Below, in pieces: positions 26,051 through 35,035 of a DNA stretch of 64,000 nucleotides; within the stretch, counting starts at the first letter, position 1, and each line of letters begins with the position of its first letter. A program made the position numbers and the translations under genes. Where the stretch lies: NCBI RefSeq assembly GCF_900114385.1, contig NZ_FOSW01000017.1, positions 1 to 64,000 of the forward strand. Direction: 5' to 3'. The notes below the pieces were generated by a model that was given only the letters and a program-made list of their open reading frames with translations, did no database searches and had not been told where the DNA came from. The stretch is from Geodermatophilus ruber. Its GTDB lineage: Bacteria > Actinomycetota > Actinomycetes > Mycobacteriales > Geodermatophilaceae.

Positions 26051-27757
26051 TCAGTCGGGGAGGAGGACGCCGGGGTTGCAGATCCCCCGGGGGTCCAGGC
26101 GCTCCTTGACCGCGCGCAGCACCTCGACGCCGAGCGGGCCGATCTCCCGCTCCAGCCACGGCCGGTGGTCGGCGCCGACCGCGTGGTGGTGGGTGAGCGT
26201 CCCCCCGGCGGCCACCAGCGCGTCGGTCGCCGCCCGCTTCGCCGACAGCCACTGCTGGATGGGCAGGGCGTCGTCGCGGTCGGCCAGCACGGTCACGTAC
26301 AGCGAGGCGCCGGTGGCGTAGCCGTGCGAGACGTGGCTCATCACCAGCGGGGTCCGGCCGCCCCGGCCCAGCGACTCGCGCAGCGCCTTCCGGACGGCGT
26401 CGTACACGGCCGGCAGCGCCGTCCAGGTGGCCGCCGTCTCCAGGGTCTCGACCAGCAGGCCGGCGTCGAGGAGGCTGTCGCGGGTGTAGGGCGCGGCGAA
26501 CCGGTGCTTGCGCCAGGACTCGCCGACCCGCCGCCCGACCCGGATCGCCCCGCCGTCGCGCAGCACCGAGGCCGCCGCCCGCATGCGGGCCCGCACCAGC
26601 GTGGGCAGCCCCTCCCAGCCGACGACCAGCAGGCAGCCCTGCCCGTGCCGGCGCCCGCGCAGGCTGGCCCGCAGCGCCCGCGCGCCCGGGCCGGACGCCA
26701 TGAGCAGGTTGGCGCGGGTCTCGTCGGGGTCCGACAGCCGCACGACGTCGGGCAGCAGGTCGTGCCGGGCCAGCCGCTGCAGCCCGGCCAGCCCCGCGGC
26801 CCACGACCGGAAGGACCACCCCTCGTACTCGAGGGCCCGCGGCTTCGGGCGGACCCGCAACCGCAGCTCGGTGATGATCCCCAGCGCGCCCTCGGAGCCC
26901 AGCGCGAGCCCGAGCAGGTCCGGCCCGGCCGCCGACGCCGGCGGGTGCCCGAGCTCCAGCACGCCGGACGGCGTCGCCATGGTCACCCCCGCCACCAGGT
27001 CGTCGAACCGGCCGACCCCGGTCGAGGCCTGCCCCGCCGAGCGGGTGGCCGCGTACCCGCCGAGCGTCGCGAACTCCCAGCTCTGCGGCAGGTGCCCGAG
27101 CGTCAGGTCGTGCCGCTCCAGGTGTGCCTCCAGCGCGGGGCCGCGCATGCCCGGCCCCACGGTGACCAGGGAGGAGGGCACGTCGAGGGCGCGGACCCGG
27201 GCCATGCGGCCCATGTCCACCGAGATCGACGGCCGGTCGTCGGCGTCGATGCCGGCCAGCCCGCCGACGACGCTGGTGCCGCCGCCGAAGGGCACGACCA
27301 CGACGCCCATCTCGCTGCACAGGGCCAGCAGCTCGGCGGTCTCCTCGGTGCTGCCGGGGGTGACGACGGCGTCCGGCGCGTCGGAGGCGTCACCTTCCCG
27401 CCGCCGCAGCAGGTCCAGGTAGCTCTTGCCGCCGGCGTGCCTGAGCCGGGCGGCGCGGTCGGTGCGGACGTGCTCCTCGCCCAGCAGCAGCGCCAGCCGT
27501 AACCGGCACTCCTCGGAGAGCCGGGAAGGCGCCAGCCGGATGTCGGCCACGGCCACCGGCGGGGTGGGGCGCGGGGTCCAGCCGAGCTCCCGGGACAGGT
27601 GCTTGCGCGCCACCTTCGGCAGCACCTCGGCCAGATCGGGGAACGGCGCGAGCTGCAGGCTGCCATCGGCGCCGTCGTCCCCCCCGGCCACCGTGGCGTC
27701 GCGGGGGCGGGTGGGGTCACCCCAACCCTGGATCGTCAGTTCCGGCTGCTCGGGCAC
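26051..27757 (-). CDS. FAD-binding oxidase, alkyl-DHAP synthase-like
   Basis: A 568-residue flavoprotein of the vanillyl-alcohol-oxidase fold. The FAD-binding part has VVVPFGGGTSVVGG and LGGYAATRSAGQASTGVGRFDD. The C-terminal cap and ending (LTHHHAVGADHRPW, ERLDPRGICNPGVLLPD) match the alkyldihydroxyacetonephosphate-synthase/glycolate-oxidase-D group common in actinobacteria. Substrate unknown; the divergent neighbour glpD acts on glycerol phosphate, which would fit a glycerophospholipid or ether-lipid link. The start GTG is only 16 bases from the glpD start on the other strand. Confidence 0.88.
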   Translation of the reverse strand: MPEQPELTIQGWGDPTRPRDATVAGGDDGADGSLQLAPFPDLAEVLPKVARKHLSRELGWTPRPTPPVAVADIRLAPSRLSEECRLRLALLLGEEHVRTDRAARLRHAGGKSYLDLLRRREGDASDAPDAVVTPGSTEETAELLALCSEMGVVVVPFGGGTSVVGGLAGIDADDRPSISVDMGRMARVRALDVPSSLVTVGPGMRGPALEAHLERHDLTLGHLPQSWEFATLGGYAATRSAGQASTGVGRFDDLVAGVTMATPSGVLELGHPPASAAGPDLLGLALGSEGALGIITELRLRVRPKPRALEYEGWSFRSWAAGLAGLQRLARHDLLPDVVRLSDPDETRANLLMASGPGARALRASLRGRRHGQGCLLVVGWEGLPTLVRARMRAAASVLRDGGAIRVGRRVGESWRKHRFAAPYTRDSLLDAGLLVETLETAATWTALPAVYDAVRKALRESLGRGGRTPLVMSHVSHGYATGASLYVTVLADRDDALPIQQWLSAKRAATDALVAAGGTLTHHHAVGADHRPWLEREIGPLGVEVLRAVKERLDPRGICNPGVLLPD

Positions 27758-27773
27758 GGCTACAGTCTGCCGG
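27758..27773. promoter_or_regulatory. 16-base divergent leaderless promoter
   Basis: Between two divergent GTG starts, TACAGT (27761-27766, plus) is 7 bases before glpD, and CAGACT (minus, complement of 27764-27769) is 6 bases before the FAD oxidase. The two -10 elements overlap, so the polymerases should compete. Confidence 0.5.
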
Positions 27774-29321
27774 GTGCTCTCCGCGGGACCTGCCGACGGC
27801 GGGAGCGCCGGCGCGCTCTCGCCCGCCCGGCGGGTCGCTGACCTGGATCTCGTCGCCGGGAGCGCGGTGGACGTGGTGGTCGTCGGCGGCGGGGTGACCG
27901 GGGCCGGCGTGGCCCTGGACGCCGCTTCGCGGGGCCTGTCGGTGGTGCTGCTGGAGCGCGCCGACCTGGCCGCCGGGACCAGCCGGTGGTCGTCGAAGCT
28001 GGTGCACGGCGGGCTCCGCTACCTGGCCCACGGGGAGTTCGGCCTGGCACGGGAGAGCGCCCGGGAGCGCGCCGTCCTCATGGGGGCGACGGCGCCGCAC
28101 CTGGTCCGGCCGCTGCCCTTCCTGGTTCCCGACGTGGCCGGCCGCGACGTCAGCGCGCTCGCCGAGGCCGGCGGCCGCCTGGGGGACGCCGTCCGCGCCT
28201 CGGTGCCCGGGGGGCGGCGGTCGCTGCCGGTCACCCGCCGGGTCGGGGCCGCCGAGGTCGCCCGGCTGACGCCGGGTGTCCGTGGCGCCCGCGGCGGGGT
28301 GGTGTTCTGGGACGGTCAGCTGACCGACGACGCCCGGCTGGTGGTCGCCCTGGCCCGCTCCGCGGTAGCCGCCGGGGCGCGGGTGCTGACCGGTGCGGCG
28401 GTGCGGGCGGTGGACGGCGCCGACGTGCACGTGGAGCTGGACAACGGGGAGGCGCTGGCGCTGCGCGCGGGCGTCGTGGTCAACGCGGCGGGGGTGTGGG
28501 CGCAGCGGCTGGCGCCCGCCGTCCGGCTGGTGCCCTCGCGGGGGTCGCACCTGGTGGTACGGGCGGAGCGGCTGGGCGGCCCGACGGCGGCGCTGACCGT
28601 GCCGCTGCCCGGGTCGCGGTCCCGGTACGTGTTCGCGCTGCCGCAGCCGGGCGGCCTGGTCTACCTCGGCCTGACCGACGAGCCGGTGCCCGGGCCGGTG
28701 CCGGAGGAGGACCCCGAGCCGAGCGAGGCCGAGGTGCAGCAGCTGCTCGACACGGTCAACCGGGTGCTGGCCCACCCGCTGACCCGGGCCGACGTGATCG
28801 GCTCCTACGCGGGCCTGCGGCCGCTGGTGCTGCCCGCCGCAGCCGGTGCCGGCCCCGGTGACGCGACCGCGGACCTCTCCCGCAGGCACCTGCTGCGCTG
28901 GGACGGACCTGTTCTCACCGTGGTGGGGGGCAAGCTCACCACCTACCGGGCGATGGCCGAGGAGGCCGTCGACGCGGCGGTGGCCCGTCTCGGCCGGGGC
29001 GCGCCGCGGTCCCGTACCGACCGGCTGCCGCTGGTCGGGGCGGCGCCGCGGGTCGCGCTGGAGCGGGTGGACGCCCCGCGGCGGCTGGTGGAGCGGTACG
29101 GCACCGAGGCGCCGGCCGTCGTCGCACTGGGCGTCGAGCCGGTCGTGGAGGGGCGCCCGGAGACGGTGGGGGAGCTGCGGTTCGCCGTCCGAGCCGAGGG
29201 GGCGCGGTCGGTGGCCGACCTGCTCGACCGGCGGGTGCGGATCGGCCTGGTGCCCGCCGACCGGGAGCGGGCCGTCCCGGTCGCCGAGCGGGTGCTCACC
29301 GAGGAGCTCACGTCCTATTGA
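27774..29321 (+). CDS. glpD: aerobic glycerol-3-phosphate dehydrogenase
   Basis: A 515-residue FAD enzyme. The dinucleotide fold VVVVGGGVTGAGVALDAASRG is near residue 35, followed by SRWSSKLVHGGLRYL and the C-terminal GGKLTTYRAMAEEAVD, all typical of GlpD. It oxidises glycerol 3-phosphate to dihydroxyacetone phosphate, passing electrons to the quinone pool. The start is 7 bases after TACAGT. The length is somewhat below GlpD of about 550-580, with a shorter C-terminal cap. Confidence 0.9.
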   Translation: MLSAGPADGGSAGALSPARRVADLDLVAGSAVDVVVVGGGVTGAGVALDAASRGLSVVLLERADLAAGTSRWSSKLVHGGLRYLAHGEFGLARESARERAVLMGATAPHLVRPLPFLVPDVAGRDVSALAEAGGRLGDAVRASVPGGRRSLPVTRRVGAAEVARLTPGVRGARGGVVFWDGQLTDDARLVVALARSAVAAGARVLTGAAVRAVDGADVHVELDNGEALALRAGVVVNAAGVWAQRLAPAVRLVPSRGSHLVVRAERLGGPTAALTVPLPGSRSRYVFALPQPGGLVYLGLTDEPVPGPVPEEDPEPSEAEVQQLLDTVNRVLAHPLTRADVIGSYAGLRPLVLPAAAGAGPGDATADLSRRHLLRWDGPVLTVVGGKLTTYRAMAEEAVDAAVARLGRGAPRSRTDRLPLVGAAPRVALERVDAPRRLVERYGTEAPAVVALGVEPVVEGRPETVGELRFAVRAEGARSVADLLDRRVRIGLVPADRERAVPVAERVLTEELTSY

Positions 29322-29370
29322 GTGGGAAGGAGAGTTCACTCTCTGGGACGAGTGGCGTAGAACCGAGGGC

Positions 29371-30165
29371 GTGGACATCTACACGCACGGCCATGCCGAC
29401 CCGGTCCTGCAGTCCCACCGCTGGCGCACCGCCGAGAACTCGGCCGGGTACCTGCTGCCGACCCTGCGCCCGGGGCTGGACCTGCTCGACGTCGGGTGCG
29501 GGCCGGGCACGATCACGGTCGACCTGGCCGCGCGGGTCGCCCCCGGCCGCGTCGTGGGGATCGACGTCTCGCCCGACCCGCTGGACGAGGCCCGGGCGGC
29601 CGCCGCCCGGGCCGGCGTGGAGATGTCCTTCGCCGTCGGGGACGTCTACGCGCTGGACATGCCCGACGACTGCTTCGACGTCGTCCACGCCCACCAGGTG
29701 CTGCAGCACCTGACCGATCCGGTGGCCGCGCTGCGCGAGATGGCCCGCGTGTGCCGGCCGGGTGGTGTGATCGCGGTGCGGGACGTCGACTACGGGGCGA
29801 TCAGCTGGTTCCCGGCCGACGAGGGCCTGGACCGCTGGCTGGAGCTGTACTACCGGGTCGCCCGGTCCAACCGCGGGGAGCCGGATGCCGGCCGGTGGCT
29901 GTTGTCGTGGGCGCACGCGGCCGGGTTGCGTGACGTGGTCGCGACCACCGGTTCCTGGTGCTACGCCACGCCCGAGGAGCGGCGCTGGTGGGGGCGGTCC
30001 TGGGCGGGGCGGGCGACCGCGTCGTCCTTCGCCGAGCAGGCCCGGGCCTACGGGCTGGCGACGGCGGAGGAGCTCGAGTCGATCGCCGCGGCCTGGCTGC
30101 GCTGGTCGGAGGCGGACGACGGCTGGCTGGGGATGCTGCACGGGGAGCTGCTCATCCGCGCCTGA
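29371..30165 (+). CDS. SAM-dependent methyltransferase
   Basis: A 264-residue class I methyltransferase. The SAM site is LLDVGCGPGTITVDLA, followed by GIDVSPDPLDEA and the motif DDCFDVVHAHQVLQHL. The type is UbiE/Methyltransf_11-like; the acceptor is unknown. GTG start after CCGAGG. It follows glpD by 49 bases and converges with the FUSC gene. Confidence 0.88.
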   Translation: MDIYTHGHADPVLQSHRWRTAENSAGYLLPTLRPGLDLLDVGCGPGTITVDLAARVAPGRVVGIDVSPDPLDEARAAAARAGVEMSFAVGDVYALDMPDDCFDVVHAHQVLQHLTDPVAALREMARVCRPGGVIAVRDVDYGAISWFPADEGLDRWLELYYRVARSNRGEPDAGRWLLSWAHAAGLRDVVATTGSWCYATPEERRWWGRSWAGRATASSFAEQARAYGLATAEELESIAAAWLRWSEADDGWLGMLHGELLIRA

Positions 30166-30170
30166 GCGGA

Positions 30171-31262
30171 TCAGGCGGCCGGTTTCTGCTGCCCGGTCGC
30201 GTCCAGCGCCAGCAGGCCGCGCCGGACGCCGACCGCGACCGCCCCCAGGGCGAAGAAGCCCTCCTCGTCGGCGACCCTGGCGCTGCGCAGCAGGCCGACC
30301 AGCCGGTCGAGCGCGACGACGGCGGCGGTGACCGACTCCTCGCGTCCGTCGGGGATCGTCCCGTCCACGTGGTCGTGCGGCGTGCGGACGACGCCGGCCA
30401 GGCCGTCCAGGGCATCGGCGAGCACCCAGCCGGTGCCGGCGTCCACGAGGTCCACCCCGCGCCGGTGCGGCTGGAACTCCACGACCAGCGACACGAGGTC
30501 GTCGACGAGGACGGCGACGCGGTCGACCGCCCGGGATTCCGCCCGGATCCCCGCCGCCCGGCCCTGCCAGCGGCGGGCGCGGGGATTGGCCCGGCGGGCC
30601 CGCTCCACCCGGTTCTCGGCGGCCCGCATGCGGTCCAGCTCGCGGTCCAGGCGCCGGCCGCGGCCGGCCCACTCGGCGGGGTCGGGCACGTGCCCCTCCC
30701 GCAGCGTCGCGGCGATGTCGCCCAGGTGCGCGGCGAGGACGGCCCGGGTGCGGCCGATCTGCTCGACGGCCTGGGTGAGCTGCATCGGGGGGAACAGCAC
30801 GGTGGTGACCAGGACGCCGACCAGCGCACCCAGCAGCGTCAGCCCGGCGTAGCGCAGCACGTAGGTGTTGGGGTCGTCGAGGCCGACGGTGATCATCAGG
30901 ACGGCGGCGAAGCTCACCCAGCTGGCCTGCTCGCGCCACAGCTGCCACTGCTCGACGGCGACGGCCAGGGCGACGATGAGCGCGATGGTGAGCGCGTTCG
31001 GCACCTGCCGGGTCAGTTCGTACACGGCGACGGCCAGGCCGAAGCCGGTCAGGATGGCCAGCACGCTGCGCCAGGCCGCGCTGGCGGAGTCGGCGACGGT
31101 GGGGTGGACGGCGATGACCGCGCCCAGCGGGGCGTAGTACGCGTACTCGGACAGCAGCGGCGGCAGCAGCACGGCGACCTGCCAGGCCAGCCCCGCCGCG
31201 ATCGCCGCGCGCACACCCCGCTGCACCGGCGTCCGGCGCAGCAGGGCCCACAGGGAGGTCAC
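30171..31262 (-). CDS. FUSC family membrane protein
   Basis: A 363-residue protein. Five to six membrane helices occupy about residues 15-160 (from GVRAAIAAGLAWQVAVLLPPLL to LLGALVGVLVTTVLFPP), followed by a long charged helical cytoplasmic half. This is the layout of the FUSC/aromatic-acid-exporter-like family. The cargo is not known. GTG start. Confidence 0.82.
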   Translation of the reverse strand: MTSLWALLRRTPVQRGVRAAIAAGLAWQVAVLLPPLLSEYAYYAPLGAVIAVHPTVADSASAAWRSVLAILTGFGLAVAVYELTRQVPNALTIALIVALAVAVEQWQLWREQASWVSFAAVLMITVGLDDPNTYVLRYAGLTLLGALVGVLVTTVLFPPMQLTQAVEQIGRTRAVLAAHLGDIAATLREGHVPDPAEWAGRGRRLDRELDRMRAAENRVERARRANPRARRWQGRAAGIRAESRAVDRVAVLVDDLVSLVVEFQPHRRGVDLVDAGTGWVLADALDGLAGVVRTPHDHVDGTIPDGREESVTAAVVALDRLVGLLRSARVADEEGFFALGAVAVGVRRGLLALDATGQQKPAA

Positions 31263-31309
31263 GGGGACCCAGGGTGACCGATGACTCCGCTCACCGCGCG
31301 CCCGGGGTC

Positions 31310-32065
31310 TCAGCCCGCCCGGCGGGCGGCGTTGGCCTGGACGGCGGCGCTCACGTACTCCGCCAGGCCGGGGGCGACCCGCTCGTAGTGGCCGGTGAAG
31401 CGCGGGTCCTCGACATACATCCGGCCGAGCCCGGCGTGCACCTCGGGCGGGCAGTCGTAGAAGTTCCGGCTGATCTGCTGCCGGTGCGCCTCCGCGATGT
31501 CCATGGCCTGCTCCGAGTCGGCGGCCGCCCCGGCCTGCAGCGCCGACACGAACCGCCGCTCGACGTCCTCGCCCTCGGCCTTGATCCGCAGCCAGTCCTC
31601 CTTGGAGTAGCCGCGGGTCCTGCGCTTCGACTCCTTCCAGGCGTCGGTGTCGCCCCAGCGCTCCTCGGCCTCGGCCTCGTACTGCGCCGGGTCCTGCTCG
31701 CCGAACACCTCGAAGCGTTCCTCGGGGGTCAGGTCGATCCCCATCGCCCGTGCCTCCATCTCCTTCTCGACGGCCGCGACCATCGCCGACGTCCGCTCCA
31801 GCCGGTCCCGCAGCAGCCGGTGCTGCCGGCGCAGGTGCTCGGCCGGGTCGGCGGACGGGTCGTCCAGCAGGGTCGCGACCTCCTCCAGGGGGAAGCCGAG
31901 CGCGCGGTAGAGCAGCACCCGGTGCAGCCGCTCGAGATCCGCCGCCGAGTACCGGCGGTAGCCCGCCGGCGTGCGCCCCGACGGCGACAGCAGCCCGATC
32001 CGGTCGTAGTGGTGCAGCGTGCGCACGGTGACGCCGGCCAGGGACGCCACCTCCCCCACGTTCAC
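31310..32065 (-). CDS. MerR family regulator, TipAL type
   Basis: A 251-residue regulator. The N-terminal MerR helix-turn-helix (VGEVASLAGVTVRTLHHYDRIGLL) is followed by a coiled-coil dimer helix and a full TipAS drug-binding domain (YSKEDWLRIKAEGEDVERRF, AHRQQISRNFYDCPPEVHAGL, MYVEDPRFTGHYE). TipAL binds thiopeptide and other hydrophobic drugs and switches on its own promoter. The GTG has GAGGAGG before it. A matching promoter is at 32091-32121. Confidence 0.92.
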   Translation of the reverse strand: MNVGEVASLAGVTVRTLHHYDRIGLLSPSGRTPAGYRRYSAADLERLHRVLLYRALGFPLEEVATLLDDPSADPAEHLRRQHRLLRDRLERTSAMVAAVEKEMEARAMGIDLTPEERFEVFGEQDPAQYEAEAEERWGDTDAWKESKRRTRGYSKEDWLRIKAEGEDVERRFVSALQAGAAADSEQAMDIAEAHRQQISRNFYDCPPEVHAGLGRMYVEDPRFTGHYERVAPGLAEYVSAAVQANAARRAG

Positions 32066-32090
32066 GGCCTCCTCCTCTCTGACGCTCCCG

Positions 32091-32121
32091 AGTGCACAGC
32101 CTGACGTCGCGTCAGGGTCAA
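32091..32121 (-). promoter_or_regulatory. MerR-type autoregulated promoter
   Basis: On the minus strand, TTGACC (32116-32121) and TGCACT (32091-32096) stand 19 bases apart, the long spacing typical of MerR-controlled promoters. The spacer contains the perfect dyad CCTGACG-3-CGTCAGG (32100-32116). It is 26 bases upstream of the TipAL-type gene. The rest of 32122-32401 shows no clear feature. Confidence 0.65.
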
Positions 32122-32401
32122 GCAGCTCTCCGGGCGCCGCGGCGGGGGCGCGTCGCCGCATGATCGTCATGGCATCGCAACGCGGTTGAAGTCGCGGTCC
32201 CCCGAGCGCTGTGACAGCGTTGTCGGGGAGAGCGGCGCTGCGGCACGTGCAGCTACGGCGAGCAGCGATCCGCAGGTCGCCCGGTGGCGTGTCGGCCGTC
32301 CGCGAGCTCCGGTCATGGATGCGCGGAAAGCGGGCTGCCTGCTCGATCCACGGAAGACTGCCCGGCCCCGAGCGGCCGGGTGCGGAGAGGACCTGCCCCC
32401 G

Positions 32402-33043
32402 ATGTGGGATTTCCTGGTCGACCGTCGCGGGCAGATCGCCTACCAGGCGTTCCAGCACGTGAGCCTGGTCGTTCAGTGCGTGCTGCTGGGCACCCTGATC
32501 GCGCTGGTGCTGGCGGCGCTGGTGTACCGGAACCCGGTCGCCACCTCCCTGGCCAACGGGCTGTCGGCGGTGGGGCTGACCATCCCGGCGTTCGCGCTGC
32601 TGGGCATCCTGCTCGCGCCGTTCGGCTTCGGCATCGCCCCGGCGGTCATCGCGGTGACCTTCTACGCGACCCTGCCGGTGCTGCGCAACGCCGTCGTCGG
32701 GCTCGCCGGGGTCGACCGCTCGGTGATCGAGTCCGCCCGCGGCATCGGGATGAGCCGGCCGGCCACCCTGCTGCGGATCGAGCTGCCCCTGGCCTGGCCG
32801 GTGATCCTCGCGGGGATCCGGATCTCGACCCAGATGGTCATGGGGATCGCGGCCATCGCCGCCTACGTGCTCGGCCCCGGTCTCGGCGGGTTCATCTTCA
32901 CCGGGCTGGCCCGGCTGGGCGGCGCCAACGCCCTGGAGTCCGCCCTGGTCGGGACGATCGCGATCGTCGTCCTGGCCCTCGTCCTCGATCTGCTGCTCCT
33001 GGTCGTGGGGCGCCTGACCACCCCGAGGGGGATCCGTGTCTGA
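32402..33043 (+). CDS. betaine/choline-type ABC permease 1
   Basis: A 213-residue permease with five to six membrane helices and the permease loop ESARGIGMSRPATLLRIELPLAWPVILAGIR, as in OpuCB/ProW-like proteins. The ATG at 32402 is chosen because the family begins about here (MWDFLVDRRGQIAYQAFQHV). It overlaps the ATPase gene by 8 bases. Confidence 0.88.
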   Translation: MWDFLVDRRGQIAYQAFQHVSLVVQCVLLGTLIALVLAALVYRNPVATSLANGLSAVGLTIPAFALLGILLAPFGFGIAPAVIAVTFYATLPVLRNAVVGLAGVDRSVIESARGIGMSRPATLLRIELPLAWPVILAGIRISTQMVMGIAAIAAYVLGPGLGGFIFTGLARLGGANALESALVGTIAIVVLALVLDLLLLVVGRLTTPRGIRV

Positions 33044-34217
33044 CCCCGTGCCCACCCCGGTGGCGCCGGCCGCTCCGGAGCGGCGCGTCAGCGGCGTGCC
33101 GATCCGCCTGGAGCACGTCACCAAGCGCTACCCGGGCCAGGACCGGCCGGCCGTGGACGACGTCTCCCTGGAGATCGCCGCGGGCGAGACCGTCATGTTC
33201 GTCGGCCCGTCCGGCTGTGGGAAGACGACGCTGCTCAAGATGATCAACCGGCTGATCGAGCCGACCAGCGGGCGCATCTTCCTCGGCGACGAGGACGTCA
33301 CCAACCAGGACCCCGACCGGCTGCGGCGGCGGATCGGCTACGTCATCCAGGCCGGCGGCCTCTTCCCGCACATGACGGTGGCCACCAACGTCGGGATGGT
33401 GCCGAGGATGCTCGGCTGGGAGAAGCCTCGGATCGCCGAGCGCATCGACGAGCTGCTGGATCTGGTGGGGCTCGACCCCGACGTCTATCGCGACCGCTAC
33501 CCGCGAGAGCTCTCCGGCGGGCAGCAGCAGCGGGTCGGCGTCGCCCGGGCGCTGGCCGCCGATCCGCCGGTGCTGCTGATGGACGAGCCGTTCGGGGCGG
33601 TCGACCCGATCACCCGCCACCGGCTGCAGGACGAGCTGATCGCGATCCAGGGCGAGATCGGCAAGACGATCGTGTTCGTGACCCACGACTTCGACGAGGC
33701 GCTGAAGCTCGGGGACAGGATCGTGGTCTTCGACGTCGGCGCGCGGATCGTCCAGTACGACACCCCGGAGGCGATCCTGGCCGACCCGGCCGAGGAGTAC
33801 GTCGCCAAGTTCGTCGGAGCCGGCGCCACGCTCAAGCAGCTCACTCTCACCCGGGTGAACAGCCTCGAGCTGCGGCCGGCGACGACGGCGACGGTCGGGG
33901 AGGCCGCGGCTGCCGCCGTGGCGCGGGCCCGCGCGGCCGGGGACGAGCTGATCGTCGTCCTGGACCGCCGCGGCCGGCCGATCAGCTGGCCGACCGTGGC
34001 CGAGGTGAGCCGGATGACGACCATCCCGGCCACCGTCGACGAGAAGCTGCCGGTGGTCGGCCTCGGCTCCACCCTCAGCGACGCCCTCGACACCATGCTC
34101 GCCGCCAGCCAGGGCGGTGCCGTGGTGCTGGGCCGGCGGGACCGGCTGGCCGGCGTGGTCACCGTCGAGATGATCATGGACGTCGTCCAGCGCACCCGGC
34201 AGGAGGCGGCCGGGTGA
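33036..34217 (+). CDS. betaine/choline-type ABC ATPase
   Basis: A 393-residue ATP-binding subunit. The Walker A is GPSGCGKTT, the signature ELSGGQQQRVGVARAL, and Walker B VLLMDEPFGAVD. The C-terminal 120 residues hold two CBS-like segments, as in OpuCA, where CBS domains sense ionic strength. It drives import by the two permeases and the binding lipoprotein around it. Confidence 0.92.
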   Translation: MSDPVPTPVAPAAPERRVSGVPIRLEHVTKRYPGQDRPAVDDVSLEIAAGETVMFVGPSGCGKTTLLKMINRLIEPTSGRIFLGDEDVTNQDPDRLRRRIGYVIQAGGLFPHMTVATNVGMVPRMLGWEKPRIAERIDELLDLVGLDPDVYRDRYPRELSGGQQQRVGVARALAADPPVLLMDEPFGAVDPITRHRLQDELIAIQGEIGKTIVFVTHDFDEALKLGDRIVVFDVGARIVQYDTPEAILADPAEEYVAKFVGAGATLKQLTLTRVNSLELRPATTATVGEAAAAAVARARAAGDELIVVLDRRGRPISWPTVAEVSRMTTIPATVDEKLPVVGLGSTLSDALDTMLAASQGGAVVLGRRDRLAGVVTVEMIMDVVQRTRQEAAG

Positions 34218-35035
34218 GCGCGACGCAGATCCGGCGGGACGCCGCCGAGGAAGTCCCGGATGAGGCCGCCCTCGGTCCGGGTGCGTCCCGCGCCGGCCGT
34301 CCCAGCAGGCGGAGCGGGGAATGGCGTGCCCTGGTCATCCAGCCGGTGCTGGTCGTCCTCGGCGTCCTCGCCTTCGTGCTGTGGCGGGCCACCGCCACCC
34401 TCAGCGAGACCGAGGCCCGCCAGCTCGGCGCCGCCGCGTTGTGGGACAGCACGCTGCGCCACCTGTCGCTGACCGCCGTCGCGGCGGCGATCGTCCTGCT
34501 GATCGCGATCCCGCTGGGCGTCGCCCTGACCCGGCCGGCGCTGCGCCGCTTCACGCCCGTGGTGATCGGCCTGGCCAACGTCGGGCAGGCCGCGCCGGCG
34601 ATCGGCCTGTTCGTGCTGCTGGCCATGTGGCTGGGCTTCGGCTTCTGGACCACGGTCGTCGCGCTGGTCGTGTACTCGGCCCTGCCGGTGCTGCGCAACA
34701 CGATGGTCGGGATCCAGGGTGTGGACCCCCGCCTGGTGGAGGCCGGCCGGGGGATGGGCATGAGTGGGCTCGCCGTCCTGCTCCGGGTCGAGCTGCCGCT
34801 GGCCGCGCCGGTGATCCTCGCCGGCGTGCGGACCGCGCTGGTCCTGCTCGTCGGCACCGCCACCCTCGCCACCTTCATCGCCGGCGGCGGGCTCGGCGTG
34901 CTGATCAACACCGGGATCACCCTGTCGCTGGACTCGCTGCTGATCAGCGGGGCGGTGCTCGTCGCGCTGCTGGCCCTTGCCGTCGACTGGCTCGGCCGCG
35001 TCGTGGAGTACGTCGCCCGGCCGAAGGGGCTGTGA
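34214..35035 (+). CDS. betaine/choline-type ABC permease 2
   Basis: A 273-residue permease. A polar N-terminal region of about 40 residues precedes six membrane helices, with the loop EAGRGMGMSGLAVLLRVELPLAAPVILAGVR. It is the sister of the first permease. The GTG overlaps the ATPase stop by 4 bases; its stop overlaps the next ATG by 1 base. Confidence 0.9.
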   Translation: MSATQIRRDAAEEVPDEAALGPGASRAGRPSRRSGEWRALVIQPVLVVLGVLAFVLWRATATLSETEARQLGAAALWDSTLRHLSLTAVAAAIVLLIAIPLGVALTRPALRRFTPVVIGLANVGQAAPAIGLFVLLAMWLGFGFWTTVVALVVYSALPVLRNTMVGIQGVDPRLVEAGRGMGMSGLAVLLRVELPLAAPVILAGVRTALVLLVGTATLATFIAGGGLGVLINTGITLSLDSLLISGAVLVALLALAVDWLGRVVEYVARPKGL

